Assembly (NCBI GenBank): GCA_021464415.1
Contig: CM038469.1
Span: 19,301,901-19,365,900, forward strand
Length of the DNA stretch: 64,000 nucleotides
Reading direction: 5' to 3'
From: Lonicera japonica
Lineage: Eukaryota; Streptophyta; Magnoliopsida; Dipsacales; Caprifoliaceae
Shown here: in pieces, positions 49,953 to 61,796 of the stretch
Numbering within the stretch: position 1 is the stretch's first letter
Layout: each line of letters starts with the position of its first letter
The notes under the pieces: generated by a model
Seen by the model: the letters and a program-made list of their open reading frames with translations, nothing else
The model's database searches: none
What the model was told of the DNA's origin: nothing
Position numbers and translations under genes: made by a program

Positions 49953-51242
49953 CTCTACTTATTATCAATTTTCTAGTTTCCACATTATACAATCTATAAC
50001 CTTTCGTCTCAGAACTATATCCAATAAATATGCATTTTTGACTTTTCTCGTCAAACTTTGTTCTTTTCTCCGAAGGAATATAGGCATAACAAATGCAACC
50101 AAAAATTTTAAAATGACTTACCGAGGGCTTTCTTCCACTCCACGCTTCAATTGGAGTCTTGTCTTTTACAGCCTTGGTAGGGCACCAATTCAAAATATAC
50201 ACAGCTGCGTTAACAGCTTCAGCCCAGAAAAATTTAGGCAATCCTTTCTTATTCATCATTGATTTTGCCATTTCCACCACGGTTCGATTTTTGCATTCAG
50301 CGATACCTTTCTGTTGTGGGCTGTAACTAGCTGTTAGTTGCTTCCATATTCCTTCATCTTTATAATATTCTTCGAATTCTTGTGAGGTATATTCTCCTCC
50401 TCTGTCACTATGAATAATCTTAATACTACATTCCTTTTGCTTTTCAACCAAAGCTTTGAATCTTTTGAAAACAGTGAAGGCTTCAGATTTTTCTTTTAAG
50501 AAATATACCCAAGTCATCTTTGAATAGTCATCAACAAAAATAAGAAAGTACCTATATTGGTTCAAGGATGGTATCTTCATTGTTCCGTATATATCAGTGT
50601 GGATAAGTTCCAATGGTGCCTTTGCCCTCAATGATCTTCCTTTAGGAAATGTGTGCCTGTGTTGTTTGCCAAAAATACATCCTTCACATGGATCCATTTT
50701 AGTTTCAATTTCAGGTAATCCATTCACCATACTTTTTTGTTTAAGCAACTTCAGGCCGTAAAAATTTAAATGACAAAATATTTTGTGCCACAGCCAAGAG
50801 TTTTCAACTACTTCACATTTTAAAGACATGACTCCATAATGAAGCTCAATGGGGAAACTCCTGTTCCTCTGCATTTCCACTTCTGCTATCACATGATTCT
50901 GGTTACTTCGATCAAAAAAATTGCAAGTATTTTCCTTAAAGCAAAGACGATAGCAATTCTTGACCAGCTGTCCAACACTTAACAAGTTTTGCTCAAGATC
51001 AGGCACGTGTAAAACATCATGTATATGTTTCTGCCCTTTCTTGGTTTCGACAGCAATCGTCCCTTTTCCTTTCGCTTCAATAATAGCACCGTTTCCCATT
51101 CATACTTTGGATGTAACTGTAGTATCCATGTTGAGGAAATTTTTTTTATTTCCTGACATGTGATTACTGCAGCCACTATCAAGGTACCAAACATTTTTGC
51201 TTTCTTGGGTAGTTGATTGACATGCGGAAAATAAATTTCCAT
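49849..51242 (-). pseudogene. Copia-2 protease and integrase
   Basis: 51242-50979 holds the protease region (tryptophan-rich start, then the AACNHM-like DSGCSNHMSG context across a frame change). 51099-49849 is a 416-codon open stretch with the integrase. It includes HDVLHVPDLEQNLLSVGQL, the HHCC module (WLWHKIFCHLN ... CEGCIFGKQHRH), IHTDIYG, SDRGGEY and the catalytic glutamate in AECKNR, then PIEAWSGRKPSVSHFKIFGC. In the usual AERKNR box the arginine is replaced by cysteine. The C-terminal part leads into the linker before reverse transcriptase. Confidence 0.88.
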
Positions 51243-51244
51243 CT

Positions 51245-52213
51245 TCTTTCTTTTCTTCTATAAAATTTGCTTGATCATTTGCTTTAAGTCGGCAATTTTT
51301 TTCAATATGGCCAAACTTTTGACAATGATGACACCGGGGCTTTCCGCGATGCCAACAATTTGAAGTTATATGATTGGTTTTTTTGCATATTTTGCAAGCG
51401 GGGTTAAAATGATTATAATTTGTACCTTTTTCATTTTTTTCCTTCTTTCTTGTTTAAGAAATGATCCCTTCTTCTTCTTCTATCTGGCTTCCTCTGCTCA
51501 TAACTTGAGTTCCCTTTTATTGAGAATCTCTGTGGCTTTATGTTTAACTTGGACTGAAATGCACTTTCTACATCTTGATCATCGAGCCTTAGCCTCCTTC
51601 GTTCATGAGATTCAAGTGATCCCATTAATTCTCTGATGGACAACGTTGTGAGATCTTTGGATTCCTCAATTGCAGCAACAATATATTCATATTTGCCGGT
51701 CAAACTGATAAGAATTTTCTCAACAACACTTTGATCATAAATATTTTCTCCATAGGACTTCATTTGATTAACAACTTCCATGACTCTGGAATGGTAGTCT
51801 TTTACCATTCCAGAATCTTTCATTTTCAAGTTTTGAAATTCTTTTCGTAGAGCTTGGAGCTTAACACTTACTGCCCTTGTGTTGCCATGAAACTCCTACT
51901 GTAGGATGTCCCAGGCCTCCTTGGTTGTGTTTGCACCCAATATCCTTGAGAAAATGGCTTTTGAGACTCCATTTTGAATTCTTGAAAGTGCACCTGCGTC
52001 ATTCATTCTACTTGTTTCTAGTGCTTTCTTCTCTGCATTGGACAATTGGCTTTCATTCTCTGGTTCTTCAAAACCTTTCTCAACGATACTCCACAGGCCT
52101 TCTGATCTGAGAAGAGTCCTCATTTTTATTTTCTAATGTTCATAATCTTCTCCCTCAAATATTGGAATGATGGCATTTGAGATACCCACACCTTTTGCTG
52201 GAGAGACTGCCAT
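51245..52213 (-). pseudogene. Copia-2 gag with double zinc knuckle
   Basis: A minus-strand ATG at 52213 opens MAVSPAKGVG..., an N-terminal Gag start. A TAG at 52135-52133 replaces an expected tryptophan codon, and another TAG at 51898-51896 an expected glutamine. Between and after them the frame reads as plant copia Gag (SEGLWSIVEKGF, AWDILQ, MVKDYHSRVMEVVNQM, KILISLTGKYEYIVAAIEES). Near 51.3-51.4 kb, after a frame change, two adjacent CCHC knuckles are visible (CKICKKTNHITSNC and CHHCQKFGHIEKNC). Two knuckles are more than most copia Gags have. Gag would coat the RNA; it is interrupted here. Confidence 0.85.
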
Positions 52214-52529
52214 GCTGTAATTAAACTTTAGATTTCTGGACTAGATTGCAACCTGCTCTGATACCACTTTGTTGGTTAAAAAAGATGAGTTCCTTCAGCA
52301 GAGCTCAAAAAAAACTGAAATAGGAATGAACTGAGCAGAAAAATAGAAGCATTTTATTGAATTACTTAGAATTACTTATCTATTCTGAGGAGATACATAC
52401 ATATATTTATAAGTACATAAGATCATTCTAGACTCATTAAATGATGCTTGGAAATACAACATATTGGAACTATTACTACATAACTTCCTTATTTAATATC
52501 TTTCTAGAGAAGTGTATTAATTTCCAACA

Positions 52530-53388
52530 ATATGTATCAAGACGGAATTTAAAATAAACAGCGGTGTTTGGATATGTTCCATGACGTTTTGTGGAAAGAA
52601 GCACTGAAATGAAACAAGTGTTATTAAAAAAAATCACACATATTATAGGAATGGAAGTAACATAACAAAATACTCTTTCTAACTAGACTTGGTTTATTCT
52701 TCGAAGTGCAAGAGTGTAGCCAATTCTTTGCCGAGCCCTGCATGGGAGAAAACAAAAATTATAATCACACATAACATTTTATACGGTGGCATTAAGGTAA
52801 ATAAAAAAATTGTCAAATTTAAATTCTTCTAGTTTGAGAGATAGACAAGGGCGGGGGGGCGGCATCGCCCCACCTAGGATTTTGGATCTTTTTGCTAGGA
52901 ATGCTAAGTTCAAGGATGGAAGTGATTGTATGTGTTATTTGGGGAGTGTTTGTGTAGGTTGAGGGGCAAAATTTATATTTGGGGAGCGGTAAAATTTTTA
53001 ATTTATTAATAATTTGAAGGATAAAAACACATTATTCTTTATTTACGGTGGTTTTGTTTTGTTATTTGGTCTGTTTGCCTTTTGTTGCATGGTCTCTATG
53101 TATCGTTCTTTTTTTTTCTTCTTTCTATTTACGGCTCTCAATCATTAAATTGCTCCAATTTCCAGAATCAATTTGTCACGGTGTCCATACCAGTTTGGTG
53201 GCTACTAAGGCTCGGAATTTGTCACGGTGTAGTATGGACGCCAAACCACCAGCTGAGTTCCCAGACAGAAGAACCTAATATATATATATATGTAAAATAA
53301 AATAAAATTAAGATTATTTGATATATATACATACATATATATAATAAAGACTAAATATAAAATGAGGGAGAAAGAAGAGATCAGGTGG
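52530..53388. other. Interval without a confirmed gene
   Basis: Mostly AT-rich, with a G-run at about 52850-52860 and a purine/pyrimidine-rich middle. On the minus strand TTTTCTCCCATGCAG|GG at about 52.74 kb resembles a 3' splice site followed by a short open stretch of about 14 codons. Its origin was not recognised and it does not match the pectin acetylesterase C-terminus. Confidence 0.4.
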
Positions 53389-54095
53389 CAATGCATTTGA
53401 TGCATTCTTCACTCCTCGAAACTCCAACGAGCTCCTGCCATCACTACAATCTTTCTTTTGGCCTGATCTCGTAAAGAAAGGAAGGCTCATGAATGACCCT
53501 GGAAAAAGACTATGATTCCTGGCAAAGTCATTATCATACGAGAACTGGAAGAAGTAAGGGCCGAAGTTTACCTTTCTAAAAGGTCTTCCATGATTGCATG
53601 AAAAACTCTTGCCCCTCTCAAGTAAAGTTGAACCCCTATAAAATCAATCATATATCATATTTCTTTAGACCCATGAAAATTGGATCCTACTTGGAAATGA
53701 TAATTATTTTTACATGATTAAAGTAAAAGACTTACTGGATAATCAACTTTCTCCACATCATCAGTAAAAGACGACCCGTCACAATATCTAACCATAACTC
53801 TATTTCAGGTATAGAAGTCTGAAATTTCAAGGAACTATTTAATTTTTTATTAAGAAGAATATCTATATATATGTTGAAAGAACACTTAAAAAAAAGAGTT
53901 GTGTTTCGTGTTTTTTATATATATAATATATGCATGTTAAGGTGAGTAAGAATATAAGTATCTTCCTACTTGGGTTGTTTTTCTTTGTGTTGCTCAAAAT
54001 CCCATAGAATCTTCTTCTTTGCATTTTATTGGAAGACCCTAAATGGGATTTTAAACGGTTTGAGCACATTTCTAGTGTGTGACACCTGCTCCTCC
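53389..54095 (-). pseudogene. Pectin acetylesterase (CE13) gene fragment with introns
   Basis: Minus-strand pieces match the plant pectin acetylesterase family, cell-wall enzymes that remove acetyl groups from pectin. Exon-like 54095-53970 follows TTTTTCAG and encodes the CSNRL...HLGSSNKM and GILSN region. Exon-like 53818-53736 (acceptor ATTTCAG, donor GTAAGT) contains VRYCDGSSF, the best family signature. Exon-like 53635-53572 (acceptor TTATAG, donor GTAAAC) encodes LYLRGARVFHAIMEDLL. A remnant of the next exon, GVKNASNAL, is at about 53417-53389, just before where the catalytic GCSAGG serine motif should be, and it is missing. A TGA (53807-53805) replaces an expected tryptophan, and the phase between the second and third exons does not match. 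Introns are retained, so this came from genomic DNA, not a processed mRNA. Both ends of the gene are lacking. Confidence 0.75.
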
Positions 54096-54700
54096 CTGAA
54101 AAAAATTTCAAAGTATCAATATATATTTACCTACTGACATAAATTATTTAAAGGCTGGTACTTGATTATATATAGAAATAAACACAAATATATCTCTATA
54201 TATATACCTCTACACAGGGGCCCAGCTCATTTCAAGTCCAGTGCAATTTTTAATTTTTTTATCCACTAGCCATATAAAAAAACTACATACATATATACAT
54301 GATCCAATGTTTAGCTCCCCCTAGTTCCCCCTCCCAAACCCAACCCCCTATAAATAGCCTCTTATAATTTTGAACTAAACAACTAAGGGAAAAAAGAAAA
54401 AAAAGTCTACTTTGCCGACTAACTCACTGACACCCACTTGTGCTTTTCACTAAACCACAGCGGCACAACCCCACATGGCCACATTCAAAAATCATAACAA
54501 ACAATATTAATAATAAAAAAAACGAAAGCCTCATTCAACCCCACATTCAAAAACAAAGAATATTAATAAAAAGAAAAAGAAAAAAGCTCTAATTTTGAGC
54601 GCGACCTTAGGATGAAAATTGATTTAGAATTTGTAATAGATGAATTTGAATTATTAAAGACTCGTCGAGCTCAACTTAGTTAGATACTTTTTGTATTGTA
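54096..54700. other. AT-rich interval without recognised genes
   Basis: It contains a C-rich tract near 54315-54350 and A-rich runs. The missing 5' exons of the pectin acetylesterase gene were looked for and not found. Confidence 0.5.
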
Positions 54701-56160
54701 TGAACTCAAGTATTTGTTTTATGTTATTGAACTTTTTTTCTCTATATGTTTTTAGTATACGAAATACTTTTACTTTGCGAACCTTTTTTTTTAAATATTA
54801 GCTCCCCTCTCGGAATAATACCGCTCCTACATCTAGGTGATCAAACCAACCAGTTGTTCGTTCCTTCTCCAATCCCCTTACCAAAATGGTACGCCGGTGG
54901 ACTTCCATCTAAACAAACTGCAACATATATGTGTATATGTGAGAATCCGGACCTCTCGACCCGAAATATCTTTCTTGTTTTGAAGGAAAATGTGTTTTTT
55001 AGAGTAGCCAGTTTGTTTTACAAGAAAACAAACAAAAGATTGTACAAAAGATAATTCGAGAACAAACTTTCTTTCATACGTTTGAAACTAAAAAATTGAT
55101 TGATAACTTATTTTGCTAGGGTTTGGGAACTACGTTACAAATTATGAAGGTGTTAGGCACCCAATTTGTCCTTTCGGTCTCTTAATGGATCATGTATTAA
55201 ATTCCTATTTTAGATATCTTGCAACTAGTTTGAATTTCTTTCAGAGTAGTCTTTTCAGATACATTTATTTTAAAACAGTATTTATGAAATAAGACTCGAG
55301 CATTGCGAGCGCCTATGTATTCTTTCATAGAATGAAATCAGAGTCTCGTAGTTCAATTTGTTTGGAAACTATTTTTATATTTTATTTTGTTTTGAAAAAC
55401 GTGTCAAAACGGACTATAGTATTCTTGTAAAACTTAGAAAGGACTAATTTTGAAAGCGGTGAACTTCTTTGGAAGTTATGTAATTTTCAAGATTAAAACT
55501 CAAATTTAAATTGATAATTGAAATCAGAAGAGTTGTAGAAAGACGTACCTAATGTGCTTGAAGAAGAATGAAAACTGCTTGCTTGCTTTTTTCTCTCTTT
55601 AGAATTTTCTCTCTCTAAAAGACTTTTAATGATTTAGACATAGTTTCCTCTCTTTAAAACTCACTTGAGCCTTGATTATCCCAAATGAGACCCTAAGGGT
55701 CCTATTTATAGAGAAATTTTAGCTAAAAAAACACTCCAAAAAGGGCTAGCTGCAGGGGGTGCAGTTGGCACTTGCGGAGGACGGGTGCGATTGGCACTTG
55801 TGGCTAGGGGGTGCGATTGTAGGCCAACCATACGGCTAGGAGGTAACCGCATGGTTAGGGGGCGCGCGGTACTAGTTGACCGATTCGAAAGCTCATTAGA
55901 CTGATCCGAAAGCATGAAAGACCGATCTATGATGGTAAAAGACCGATCGGTCTTTATCATATTCGTACTATTCTTTGAAGGCCGATCGAGGTTCATTGAA
56001 AACCGATTGGGAAGCTATGATGATCGGTTGGTGCTACTCAAAGACCGATTGAAGTGGGGTACAGACCGATCGAAATGGACCTTAGACCGATCGGTCTTAT
56101 GTGCATGATGGTCAAAACTGATTGGGATTGAGGATAGACCGATCGGTCTTTATATGTGAA
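54700..56160 (-). mobile_element. LTR-like promoter region, minus strand (family uncertain)
   Basis: On the minus strand there is an upstream palindrome array (56.15-55.87 kb), a TATAAATA box (55710-55703), a CT/GA-rich leader with TTTAGAGAGAG, and a splice donor ATTAG|GTACGTC (55548). A GGGTGCCTAACACCTTC block follows at about 55.15 kb, a motif I associate with LTRs of some gypsy (Tat/Ogre-type) elements. This is the layout of U3-R-U5. The ends of the LTR were not located with certainty. Open stretches such as 55996-55706 are readings of the palindrome array, not genes. Confidence 0.5.
55878..56149. promoter_or_regulatory. AGACCGATCGGTCT palindrome array with 21-bp period
   Basis: GACCGAT or a one- or two-base variant starts at 55878, 55899, 55920, 55941, 55980, 56001, 56043, 56064, 56085, 56116 and 56137, with one inverted half-site around 56018-56029. 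Eight of the intervals are exactly 21 bp or 42 bp. Three copies extend to perfect palindromes: AAAGACCGATCGGTCTTT (55938-55955) and AGACCGATCGGTCT (56084-56097 and 56136-56149). The array sits 170-440 bp upstream of the TATA box. Because spacing is kept while spacers vary, phased protein binding is the favoured inference. Confidence 0.7.
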
Positions 56161-56602
56161 CAGTAAAATTCAGACTCCTTTTTTTCTGATAGGGCGCTGC
56201 CCCACACCACGGGACTTGACTGGGCAGGCCGATCCCCATCATGGTAAGCAAAGTGGCAACATTGGTCATGGCAGGTTCCCAACGGATTCAAGGATGTTGA
56301 AGCTCAGACCATAATAGCAAGGATTCCCTAATAGACTTCTATATGCATGCTAATTCAAGACTTTATATGGAATGCTCGTTTTATAAAAATTAGATTCACA
56401 CGAGAGTCGTGGATTGGGGTGTTCACAGTATATATAAATCCATATAACTTGAACAACATATACGGCATTATGTATATGAAAAAAATTGAAATAAGAGGTG
56501 GAATTAATTTTAACCGGCTCGTTGGCAATAGCTGAGTAGACGCATGTGACATTCACAGGGGAAGCATTTGTTTGAATCAAGATAAGTAGAACAACTAGAA
56601 TG
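56161..56602. other. Unassigned interval
   Basis: It includes a GC-rich stretch (about 56189-56280) and AT-rich sequence. Short open frames on both strands (for example 56347-56580) lack motifs. Confidence 0.4.
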
Positions 56603-57204
56603 TGTAAGAATTAATTATTTAATTCTTGTGTGCCCTACATAATTTGCTTATTTTATTTGGTGATTTATTAAGATAATAAATAGATATTGAGAGAGTGGTA
56701 AAGTTTTGAACTCTACGGTTTTATTGAGGATAACAACCTATTTAATTATTTGGGATAAAATTTCTATTTGTTAAAGATTAATAATAATTATCTCTAATTA
56801 GTTAGACATAACTCCACTAACCCACTTTGATGGAAAGTGGGATTAGAGATAACTCCCACTAACCCACTTTGATGGAAATTGGAAGTTACATATAAGTACG
56901 TAAGGAGTTGAGTCCTCTCTCTGCCTATAATATACGTAACATTTTATCAGTTATGTATTCAATTATTACGATACAACACATAAGAGAAACCTGTTCTTGG
57001 TGTTTAGAATTCTGCCATCGATATTTTCATCAATTTTTATATGGCTATGGACCGAGTTTAGTAGATATTTCCATGTAAATTATATATATATACATATGTA
57101 TAATTATATTAGTCCAAGATCCGTATTTTGATTTGTATAGATGCATGAATATTATCCTCTATTATATTTGTTTAAAGATCTATGCAAAATTTAAATTTAC
57201 ATGT
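56603..57204 (+). mobile_element. Probable LTR followed by an initiator-Met primer-binding site
   Basis: It begins TGTAAGAATTAATT and ends AAATTTACA at about 57202, directly followed by TGGTATCAGAGC (about 57205), the plant LTR-element primer site. A promoter-like ACATATAAGTACG (about 56888) precedes a leader-like segment. A tandem duplication of AACTCCMACTAACCCACTTT lies at about 56810-56880. No second LTR was found in the window and downstream DNA has no pol motifs, so this is a partial or non-autonomous element. Confidence 0.55.
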
Positions 57205-57409
57205 GGTATCAGAGCCGAGTTTAAGGACTATCATAATTCTCGTATTATTTAATAAACTAGTTTTTGTTGTATTTGAATCAAGTCATGTTATTGTTATAAT
57301 ATCCCATAATTTTAATCGATATGTATATACGAGGATACGCATATTGAATGGATAATTACTATATATTGCATTAATTAATGTGTTTTTATCTATGTTCTGA
57401 TAATCTATA

Positions 57410-57590
57410 AGTACTATTATTTATACGTAATTAATGGGTACTGTGAGTACTGTTATTGATAAGTAATAATTATTGGATATTTTGAGTACTGTTATTTATA
57501 CGTAATTAATGGATACTATGAGTACTGTTATTGATACGTAATAATTAATGGGTACTGAGAGTACTGTTACTTATACAGAACAATTATGTA
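57410..57590. repeat. Short tandem repeat built on GAGTACTGTTATT
   Basis: Five diverged copies of a unit of roughly 40-47 bp around GAGTACTGTTATTGATACGT plus AATTAATGGGTACT, just inside the presumed non-coding internal region. Confidence 0.65.
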
Positions 57591-57819
57591 TGCATATTGT
57601 TCCTTATTTTGATAAATTTGTTTTGTTTACTAAATTTTTCTTGCGTATGTTTTTCGCAAAATCATGTTTAATGGATTGTTCCTGAAATCATGTCACGTTG
57701 TTTACTGAGTTGTTCCCAAAAACGCTTTACGTATGTTTACTTGTTCCCAAAAGCGTTTTACGTATGTTTACTTTGTTGAATAATAGTATATAAAATTATG
57801 TTTGGTCTTCGCATTATTA

Positions 57820-58890
57820 ATATTCATATTATGATTAATTTGGTTACTACAAGAGTAGTCCAAATGTAAGATAATGAATATTAATAAAATAATGTATATT
57901 TATTTATTTAATTATTCATATTACTACTAGTTTGGTAACCATCAAAGTGGTCCCTCTAGGACAGTGACTATTAAATTAAATAATGCAATAATTGGCAAGA
58001 AATCATGGATATATATGTTTATAATTTGTTAAGATTATTCATGATATTATTGCATTTACCTATTTATGGACTCTCCTTTTTTTTCTAAATGAATGGCGGA
58101 GATCAATCCTAATCAAAGGCCTAGATTAAATCTCTAGGATATTTTAGAATATTTATAATATTCTATTTTTGTATTATCAAGTATGTATAATAATTATCAT
58201 ATTTGTACAAATTAATTTTAATTGTGCTTGTAAATTAATGTAAAGGATAAATTATAACCAAATAATTTAATATTCATATTATGATTAGTCGGGAGCTACC
58301 AAAGTAGTCCAATTATAATGTCTTATGGATATTAAATTTAATAATGGACCAAGGATTATAACTCATAAATTAATGATTCATATAATTGTAATAATTGTCT
58401 TATGAGTTCATTTATTTTATTTAGTTATTGAAAATTTGTTGTTCCCCAATGGTGATCATTCAAATTTCAGTTACCTAATAAATATTAAAGGGAAAGAAAT
58501 CTTTCTTCTACGAAGAAAAATTTATTGACCAGTATGTTTGATTACATAAATGTATTATTTGCATTAATAGTCATATCAAGAATTATTGGTAGCTGTCAAA
58601 GTGGTCCAAGTAAAATGTTAATGACTATTAATTAAATAATAAATCTTACGTGATTAACTCATAAATTTCAAATAATCCTTATTATTGTCATGTTTCTCAC
58701 GAGTTTAATGTATATATTATTTAATTTAGCAGTCATATTAAAAATAGTTCGGTAGCCGTCAAAGTGACCCAACTATATGATGACTACTAAATTCAATAAT
58801 AAACTTATTGACAATAACACATGGATAATGATGCTTATAATTTGTAAATAATATATTCATAGTGTTATTGTATTTATTTATTCATCTAAA
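57820..58890. repeat. Diverged long tandem repeats in the presumed internal region
   Basis: At least five diverged copies share a core close to TTGGTAGCYRYCAAAGTGGT followed by CCAA, preceded by a TATTCATATTA-like block and followed by an ATTAAATTNAATAAT block and an AACTCATAAATT-like block. Copies start near 57830, 57925, 58275, 58575 and 58735. No coding signal. The repeat-rich, gene-free interior resembles LARD-type elements, but this is an inference. Confidence 0.55.
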
Positions 58891-61329
58891 ATTCATTCTC
58901 CAAAGAGAATGATTTTAATGACTAAATAAATATTAAGGAGTTTAGTGTATTATTTGGTTAGATGGGTATAAGATATCCAAAAATACTATATCTATCTAAT
59001 TAATCAATGTACAACTCATTAAAGTCAAATATAAATTCAGCTAAGTATCATAAATTGTATTTTATGGTTATTGCCCAAAGGATTACCATAGTTATACATT
59101 GTATTTATATTACTAATGTTCGTGTTATTAATTCAAAGCATTATTAATGATATTGAATTTTTATGTTGTTAACTTTATTTACATGCTTAATATGTATTAT
59201 TTCCTCAAAATAACTAACTTCTCATAATGTTTTGATTAAGTTTGGTTTACCTTAAGTGTGCTAAATTCTGATTTAGTGCTATTAGTTCAAATTCTCACTA
59301 TTATTGTTAAAAGTGCGAAGAAAGAACGTTTCATAAAATTTTGAAAGAATCAAACAAATTAAGCATTATGTTTATGCAAATGACTGTTGCAAATAATATG
59401 AAAATTAATGTTTCTCAAACTAATGATTATGTTTATGGATAATTGTATTTATTGCTTGTGTGTCTACTGCAAGAAAGTTAATAGCTTATTTTACTGTTAT
59501 GCATTTTAATGATTTCTAATGCCATGTTTAAGTATATTTGTTACGCTTGTTAAACTTGTTCAAAATTATTGGGATAAGAAATTTCTTATCCAATTATGTT
59601 TAGTTCCATGTCTACTCTCTATGTTATTTATATAGGAAATAAATGTTAAGCAGAAAAATAATAAATTTGCTGATTATCTAATAACATGAGGAGCTATAAA
59701 GAAAGTTATGAAACGCCTGAAAGGTAAATTATGTAAGTTAACTCCTTGACCAATCCACTAAAATAAAAGTTTAGGACTTATTATATTTTATTTAAAAACT
59801 GGAAGTTTTGAAAAAATAGATAATAATAAGTCTATGATTTGAATATGTTTCAATCAACATTAATGAATTTTCCTTTCATTTAGTGAATTGACTCGGGTAA
59901 AAATAGTTATTTTTCAAGTCAAAATTGAAATGAAATTTTTGCAACTTCGAGAAAAGAAATTATTATTAATGTCATTGTGATTATTTTATTTTGATACTAG
60001 TGATTCTAATCTTATGATTATTTAAGTTTTCATTATTTGGTTTCTCTTTCCAAACATAATCACAATGGTATAGTTCATTTTAATTTAAAAATAAGGGCTT
60101 TACCTAGTTGTTCAATAAATCTCATTTTGTTTGTTTTATGTTATCGTCAACGGTTTTAGAAATTTAAGTTTTATAATATTTTTAATTTGAAACCTTTTGG
60201 CTTTACTTCATAATTAATGATTAGGATTTAGGAAATTTTGGTTGATAAAAATCAACTTTCTTGTGGTATAAAAGATTTAGTAAGATACTCAATTGGGTTC
60301 TTTGAACCCTTGATTTTACTAATTATAGTGGGTGTATGGATTTTACTAAGGGAAAACAAAAACCAAGAACACAAATAATGGCACCACAAAAAATAAAGAG
60401 CTCCTTGATGTTTATTTTGGTAGAGAAAATATTTTATCATATTTACGAATATTTTTTTTTTCACATTATGATTATATCTATTATTATTTGAAATAATAAT
60501 GGGTTCTTCAATATTATTTAGATATAATAGTGAAAGATATATATGACTACTAGATGTAGTGAATTTATGCATACTATGATAAAATTACTTATGTATCTAC
60601 TAGTACCTAAACTCTTTATAAAGCTTTGCATTTGTTATGGAATCCCAGCCAAACGAAATGTTGGATTCATCTGATTTTTTATCATGTCATTCCCCATAAT
60701 ACATCCTGTCTAGTGACCAAATTTGAGCCTATTTGGACTTCGGGAAGGTTCCCTTTTGATTACCCGAAGTGAACTCCTAGTTTTTTGAATTTCCTGAGAT
60801 CTAGTCGTTCAATCAGGCTAATTTTTGGATATTTTCTCCTTGTGACATTTTATAATAACCCTCAAAGTTTGAGAATGATCAAAAATTGGAAACTCTCCTT
60901 ACACAAGTTTCCATAGGATTAGACGGTTTTTGGTTCTGACAGCTCCTAGTAATTCTCGTAACTCCTTGTCCGGGTGTTCTTTTGGCTTCCTTTCTTTGAC
61001 TTGTATCACATGTATATTGTATGTATGCATCTAGGAATGCTCATGCATGCATGCGTACTCATTTTCTTAGAGATCTGGATTCTTGCGAGGGTTGCAAAAT
61101 GAGGTGTTCATTGACCCTTTTGGCCTAGGTTCTTTATGAAGTAAAGAAACTAGGTCGATAACGAGAACACATCATTTTGTAATACTCGCATGAATCACAA
61201 GTGATATTTTGAAAGTAATGTTATTCAAATGATGTTGTGCTATGTTGTTTATCTCCATTGGTGATAGATGGGTGATTTCTGGACTGTTCGGGACATGTCA
61301 TGTGCTTTGCTGTGATTTTGATCAGCTAT
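58891..61329. other. Long non-coding AT-rich interval
   Basis: No protein motif was recognised. The minus-strand open stretch at 60572-60252 (106 codons) lacks any motif I can name. From about 60.66 kb base composition becomes more balanced (ATGCATGCATGCG at about 61045), which resembles the interior of a long LTR, but no termini were found. Confidence 0.4.
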
Positions 61330-61369
61330 ACTTCCACTTGTAGGTACGGTTTTGTTGACTCATTCTTTT

Positions 61370-61796
61370 GTTGAACTATGTACTCCCATAGGCAGGGACA
61401 ATTGTGTCAACAATTCTCATTCATATGTTGAACTGATGTACTCCCACATGCAGGGACAGTTCCGTTAACAATTCTAATTCTGGTGTTAAGCTGATGTACT
61501 CCCACAGGCAGGGCTGGTTTTGTCAACGATTTGCTATTTGTTAAACTGATGTAGTCCCACAGGCAGGATGGTTCTGTTAAGAAATCTGTTTCTGGTGTTT
61601 AGCTGATGTACTCCTACAGGCAGGGACGGTTCTGTCAACAATTTGCTATATTGTTAAACTGATGTACTCCGACAGGCAGGGACGGTTCCGTTAACAATTA
61701 TGTTTCTGGTGTTGAGCTGATGTACTCCCACAGGCAGTGACGGTTCTGTCAACGATTTACTATTTGTTAAACTGATATACTCCCACAGGAAGGGAT
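61370..61796. repeat. Eight-copy 57-bp tandem array with alternating subunits
   Basis: Each copy contains CTGATGTACTCCCACAGGCA followed by GGGACGGTT. CTCCC anchors fall at 61383, 61441, 61499, 61554, 61611, 61667, 61725 and 61780 (intervals 58, 58, 55, 57, 56, 58 and 55 bp). From the third copy on, the sequence between anchors alternates between a GTTAACAATT...CTGGTGTT type and a GTCAACGATTTGCTATTTGTT type, making a dimeric unit of about 113 bp. The last copy runs directly into the TG end of LTR B. Confidence 0.8.

Larger units (their letters stand above)
47941..52529 (-). mobile_element. Copia-2: complete Ty1/copia element with short LTRs
   Basis: A 4,589-bp element in minus orientation. 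The LTRs are 250 bp (47941-48190) and 260 bp (52270-52529), starting TGTTGGAAATTAATACAC and ending TTTAACCAACA. They differ by about five substitutions and a 10-bp duplication. The target duplication ATATG is perfect (47936-47940 and 52530-52534). The primer site TGGTATCAGAGC abuts the 5' LTR (52266 downward). The polypurine tract AAGGGGGAG abuts the 3' LTR. A TATAAATA box lies in each LTR. Gag-pol is in one order but carries stops and frameshifts. Confidence 0.95.

Noticed and set aside
52690..52745. A last exon encoding about 14 residues (LGKELATLLHFEE) after a good 3' splice site
   Set aside because: It splices in frame onto the pectin acetylesterase-like exon ending at 53572, but the family continues differently there. 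With no other support it is treated as chance.
60252..60572. A 106-codon minus-strand protein
   Set aside because: Low-complexity AT-rich reading without a recognisable domain. A weak resemblance to the end of copia polyproteins was considered but is not strong enough.
61370..61796. CRISPR-like repeat array
   Set aside because: Units are contiguous tandem copies with alternating subtypes, not identical repeats separated by unique spacers, and the DNA is from a plant nuclear genome.
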